Shown here one piece after another: positions 6,755 through 9,678 of a stretch of DNA of 9,678 nt (position 1 is the stretch's first letter; each line of letters opens with the position of its first letter). The DNA is from Thermoplasmata archaeon. Its GTDB lineage: Archaea; Thermoplasmatota; E2; UBA202; JdFR-43. The DNA lies in contig JAGGSX010000176.1 of NCBI GenBank assembly GCA_021158865.1, positions 1-9,678 of the forward strand. Direction: 5' to 3'. The translations under genes were made by a program, and so were the position numbers. Below the pieces are notes generated by a model. It had not been told where the DNA came from and did not search any database. It was given only the letters and a program-made list of their open reading frames with translations.

Positions 6755-8523
6755 TTTTCCCTCGCCTCCTTCAATAAAATATGGAAAGTTGTCCCCTTGC
6801 CAATATCACTCTCAGCCCATATTCTCCCTCCATGGCTTTCAATGATATTTTTTGCAATAGCCAGCCCCAGCCCGACGCCGCCTTCCTCCCCCGTGTAAAA
6901 TGGCTCGAAAATTTTGTCCAATTCGTTTTTATCAATTCCCTTCCCATTGTCTTTTATAACAACATGGGTAAATGCACCTTCTTTGCCTGCTTTTATTTCT
7001 ATTTTTCCGCCTTCATAAGTATATTTAATAGCATTTGTTATCACATTCTTCAAAGCTTTTTCTATGAGTTTTATATCTCCATTTGTCATGCTTTCGTTCA
7101 GTGATAACTTTATCTTCTGCTTTTTTTCTTTTGCCATCTCTTTCAATTCATCCACTATATCTTTTATCAAATCTTTTATATAAAAATTCTCCCTTCTCAA
7201 TTCAAGTTCTTTTGAATCTATGGATGGAATTTGAAGCATATCATTTATTAATTCATTTAATTTTTCTATATTTTTTATCATTTTATTGAGTTTATCTTTC
7301 TGCATTTTGTTCAATTTCCCTAATTTTTCATATCTAAGCAAGTCAGCATATGTCTTTATCACAGTCAGTGGAGTTCTTAACTCATGAGCAATTATATTTA
7401 TAAAATTTGATTTCATCCTATCAAGTTTTGCTTCAGACAGCCTTTTATAAGCTTCTTCCAATTTTCTTTTCCTTTCTGCAAGTTCTTCAATTATTCTATC
7501 CCTGCTCATGAGCGTCAATTTTTCTTCCTCAAGTATCCCTCTCGGCAAATCTCTTATAAAACCAAGCTTATATATCTCTTCTTTTATATTGTCAGGGAGC
7601 AATCTGAAATTGGTTGTTATTTCTTTATTTATTTCTTCCCCAAAAATTCTGATTAATGGATAACGGCATCTATGGAAAAATTTAATCAATTTTTCTATGA
7701 TTTCTTTATATTCATACTTATAAATTTCATGAATATCAATACCTCCCTTTTTGTTTATGTTTATTCCTTCTATTACAACAGAAATTCTTATTTCTGTCAA
7801 TTCGTCTATTTTACATCTTCTCAAAATGGGTTCAATGACAGTTTTCAATATAACAAATGGCATTATCCATTTTATTGTTATTTTATTATCTATTTTGGCA
7901 ATTTCTTTTCTCATATCTTCCGCAATTTTTGTATATGGAACAAAAGCAGCATATAAATCTATCAAAGCATCTATAAAAAATGAGAATGCTTCAATCAGGG
8001 TTTTGATTCTTTCATCTTGGCTTATCTCATCTATATTTTTTTCCACTGCTGTTGTAATAATTTTTTCATTTCCATTTATATATATTCCAGATAGTATAGC
8101 ATACTTATCTATGCATTCTTCAATCGTTTTTTCAATATTTTTTATTCCTATCAGAGTGGATATCCTGCGTATTAAGTAATTTGCTATTCTTTCAAATGTT
8201 CTTAGCATGGCAATATCTTCTCTAAGCAAAATCTTGTATTCTTCTCCTTCTCTTTCTCTAATTGATAGCAAAAGATTTCTCTCAGCTACTATGATTGCAA
8301 TTTCCATTATAATGACAAATAATGGATATGCAATAATGATATAGCTACTCGAAACAAAAAATTCGAATATAGAATAAATAAAAATTATTGGAATAAATGC
8401 CATTCCAAAAAGGAACCATACAAGATATCCTCTACCATACAATAAATAAATTTTTGATATCATTGAGAATATGATTATAGAAATTACTAAATTCAGCAGG
8501 GATAAAGTTATGGCAATATTCAT
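6751..8523 (-). CDS. Membrane sensor histidine kinase with three TM helices and an unrecognised cytoplasmic domain
   Basis: The 590-residue protein starts with three hydrophobic helices (about 3-23, 33-54, 59-80) with almost no extracellular loop. Residues 100-335 are a largely helical region I cannot assign to a known sensor family. A charged, probably coiled-coil segment (338-368) leads into HisKA, whose phospho-acceptor is His380 (IAHELRTPL). The HATPase domain follows: N box with Asn493/Asn497 (NVITNAIKY), G1 DNGKG (525-529), F box FEPFY (539-543) and G2 GGVGLGLAIAK (548-558). All catalytic motifs are intact. It should autophosphorylate and pass phosphate to the regulator encoded next. 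Its ATG overlaps the stop of the small membrane protein as ATGA, and its own stop overlaps the regulator start the same way, so the three genes are translationally coupled. With such short loops it probably senses a membrane or cytoplasmic signal. Confidence 0.93.
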   Translation of the reverse strand: MNIAITLSLLNLVISIIIFSMISKIYLLYGRGYLVWFLFGMAFIPIIFIYSIFEFFVSSSYIIIAYPLFVIIMEIAIIVAERNLLLSIREREGEEYKILLREDIAMLRTFERIANYLIRRISTLIGIKNIEKTIEECIDKYAILSGIYINGNEKIITTAVEKNIDEISQDERIKTLIEAFSFFIDALIDLYAAFVPYTKIAEDMRKEIAKIDNKITIKWIMPFVILKTVIEPILRRCKIDELTEIRISVVIEGININKKGGIDIHEIYKYEYKEIIEKLIKFFHRCRYPLIRIFGEEINKEITTNFRLLPDNIKEEIYKLGFIRDLPRGILEEEKLTLMSRDRIIEELAERKRKLEEAYKRLSEAKLDRMKSNFINIIAHELRTPLTVIKTYADLLRYEKLGKLNKMQKDKLNKMIKNIEKLNELINDMLQIPSIDSKELELRRENFYIKDLIKDIVDELKEMAKEKKQKIKLSLNESMTNGDIKLIEKALKNVITNAIKYTYEGGKIEIKAGKEGAFTHVVIKDNGKGIDKNELDKIFEPFYTGEEGGVGLGLAIAKNIIESHGGRIWAESDIGKGTTFHILLKEAREK

Positions 8524-8816
8524 TTAATCACTTCTCTCCAATCCAAATATATTTTTAATATTCCGTAAAGAAGTGTTAGCAAACCAGATAAAACAATAAT
8601 ATAAGATAACAATCTTATTTCAGTGACTGATTCATCTATAAAAATCCATGGAAGCATGAAAAATATGTACCCAATTAACATCATTATAGCTCCTGTAATC
8701 AATATATTTCCTCTCCTAACTTTTATAAGTTTCATCAACCTGTTAAAATAATAAGAAGATACAATTGGAAGGATAAGAGATGCTATGAACAATAACAATA
8801 TCACAAACCTTAACAT
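8520..8816 (-). CDS. Small three-TM membrane protein, first gene of the two-component operon
   Basis: The 98-residue product has three predicted membrane helices (about 4-24, 38-60, 68-90) joined by a basic loop (NRLMKLIKVRRGN, 25-37) and a short acidic loop (DESVTE, 61-66). I recognise no family. Its stop overlaps the kinase start (ATGA, 8523-8520), so it is co-translated with the kinase. The arrangement of helix, basic Gly-containing loop, helix, short loop, helix is similar to the kinase's own N-terminal membrane domain, which suggests a partner or an old duplication of it; this is inference. The start ATG is preceded about 22.5 bases upstream by TTTAAATA and no clear ribosome-binding site. 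Confidence 0.75.
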   Translation of the reverse strand: MLRFVILLLFIASLILPIVSSYYFNRLMKLIKVRRGNILITGAIMMLIGYIFFMLPWIFIDESVTEIRLLSYIIVLSGLLTLLYGILKIYLDWREVIK

Positions 8817-8822
8817 ATTTTT

Positions 8823-8861
8823 AAAAAGTAATTATATTTAAAAATTTTGGGAAGAGGGGGA
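8823..8861 (-). terminator. T-rich stretch after the C25 gene, possible oligo-T terminator
   Basis: After the C25 stop the - strand reads a pyrimidine tract (TCCCCCTCTTCCC), then T5 at 8844-8840 and another T5 at 8827-8823. Archaeal polymerases can terminate on such oligo-T runs. There is no strong stem. The first T-run overlaps the candidate operon TATA box, so readthrough into the operon cannot be excluded. Confidence 0.3.
8835..8842 (-). promoter_or_regulatory. Probable TATA box of the two-component operon
   Basis: On the - strand this reads TTTAAATA, centred about 22.5 bases before the ATG at 8816. That is close to the 24-25 base spacing of the other leaderless promoters in the window. 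It would start the operon independently of the C25 gene upstream. Confidence 0.5.
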
Positions 8862-9678
8862 TTAACGATATCCTCCAATCATCAAGCTTGGGTCTCCAAG
8901 CAATTGCCATTCCTGCACAGTTTTGCAATCTATTTGGTCTTTCATCACATTAAAGTTGGCAACATAGTCGGCTATTGCACCCGAATGCGCCTCCCCAACT
9001 GTGGTCGCGTTTCCATTACCTATGAGTTTAAAGAAATGCGCGTCTATCCATCCACCATATTGCTGTATGCAATCTGGAATTCCATCTTTATTGCCATCTC
9101 CTACTGCCCCATATCCCAATGCCGTGCATCCAACGCTTGCTATTGCTCCTTTATCTGCCATTCTGACAATCCACCATCCCCAGCTTTCTGGTGACCATTC
9201 TGATTTGTAGTATGTTTCATATAATTTCTTGAATTTCAAGAGATTAAGCAAACTAACATTGAACTGGCTATTGTGGCAACCGCCAACCATCAATATTGGA
9301 TACATTCCTTTATTGCTCAACTTTGGCATGTGGCTTACGAGCAATCCATTTATCCATGTATTTTCATCATGGTATGGATGCGTTGCCCAGCTCATTGGAT
9401 TTCCATGTCCTTCAAAATCAACAAAACCTGCTCCTTGGCTAATTGCGCTTACAACATTTTTCCATGCTGTATCAGCTGTTTGTCCTGCCAGCAAACTCCC
9501 ATCTGATACCCATAATTTAGTTGGCTGTATTCCCAATGGCTGCATATATTGTAAAGATTTTCCTGTTGATATTTCTCCTTCGATATATGGATCACTTGGG
9601 TCTGGAAATGTATCACCACCAATAACAACCATGCGCTTGAACCATGATTGCTCATAGGCATTGCTATTTTCATATTCA
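8862..9678 (-). CDS. Gingipain-like cysteine peptidase, family C25, C-terminal part (runs off the window)
   Basis: The frame is open to the window edge; the first visible codon is GAA at 9677, so the true start lies beyond. Residues here are counted from the in-frame Met at 9632. The catalytic pair is His76 (FEGHGNP, codon 9407-9405) and Cys119 (GGCHNSQF, codon 9278-9276), and the fold ends with LLGDPSL (244-250), a C25 hallmark. WFKRMVVIGGDTFPD at the left of the domain is also typical. Residues 179-187 (DGNKDGIPD) form a DxNxDGxxD calcium-type loop within the domain. The family is secreted and cleaves external proteins; a signal peptide would be in the unseen part. The protein stops six residues after LLGDPSL, with no Ig-like or sorting tail. 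Base composition is clearly less AT-rich than the neighbours (29 of 60 G/C at 8941-9000 against 9 of 60 at 7681-7740). Confidence 0.9.
   Translation of the reverse strand, partial: EYENSNAYEQSWFKRMVVIGGDTFPDPSDPYIEGEISTGKSLQYMQPLGIQPTKLWVSDGSLLAGQTADTAWKNVVSAISQGAGFVDFEGHGNPMSWATHPYHDENTWINGLLVSHMPKLSNKGMYPILMVGGCHNSQFNVSLLNLLKFKKLYETYYKSEWSPESWGWWIVRMADKGAIASVGCTALGYGAVGDGNKDGIPDCIQQYGGWIDAHFFKLIGNGNATTVGEAHSGAIADYVANFNVMKDQIDCKTVQEWQLLGDPSLMIGGYR

Noticed and set aside
7751..8179. Hydrophobic 142-codon + strand open frame opposite the kinase
   Set aside because: It is a shadow of the kinase gene; its hydrophobicity comes from the antisense of Lys/Glu-rich codons.
9229..9657. 142-codon + strand open frame opposite the C25 gene
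   Set aside because: It is antisense to a clearly recognised catalytic domain, lacks family motifs and has no promoter or ribosome-binding site.
1..9678. CRISPR array, transposase gene, tRNA or rRNA
   Set aside because: No regularly spaced repeats, no transposase motifs and no cloverleaf or rRNA-like sequence were seen on either strand.

Overview
The window is AT-rich (often 70-85% A+T) and looks archaeal. The evidence is an archaeal-type leucyl-tRNA synthetase, a double-thioredoxin protein disulfide oxidoreductase of the kind found in thermophilic archaea and bacteria, a histidine kinase / response regulator pair whose regulator ends in an archaeal-style winged helix, and TATA boxes about 22-25 bases upstream of start codons with no leader. 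A secreted family C25 (gingipain-like) peptidase, an NEW3/CARDB-like surface protein and a DUF835-like domain together suggest a Thermoplasmata-related, possibly thermophilic, euryarchaeon. That placement is inference; no rRNA or tRNA gene is present to confirm it.

Layout, left to right. Positions 1-314 hold no convincing protein gene but do hold structure: a long wobble-containing hairpin (91-155), a TATA box followed by a G-rich/C-rich hairpin and a T8 run (182-272), and the probable leaderless leuS promoter (287-294). On the + strand follow leuS (315-2876), whose last roughly 65 residues lie in the +1 frame (2863-3057); a 641-residue single-pass surface protein with beta-sandwich domains on both sides of its membrane segment (3097-5022); and a protein disulfide oxidoreductase (5088-5735). 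That last gene converges on a - strand cluster, and the two stop codons share the four bases TTAA. The - strand cluster, in transcription order, is a C25 peptidase that enters from beyond the right edge (9678 to 8862), then a tightly coupled three-gene operon: a 98-residue three-TM protein (8816-8520), a membrane histidine kinase (8523-6751) and a REC / DUF835-like / winged-helix regulator (6754-5732). Both junctions inside the operon are ATGA overlaps.

Working together: the three - strand operon genes almost certainly form one signalling unit (small membrane partner, sensor kinase, DNA-binding regulator). The C25 gene lies only 45 bases upstream on the same strand and could be a target or neighbour of that system, but a T-rich stretch and a TATA-like element lie between them. 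The most notable points are the leuS frame break, the hairpin cassette in front of leuS, the strict N-glycosylation-sequon asymmetry of the surface protein, and the resemblance in layout between the small three-TM protein and the kinase's own membrane domain.
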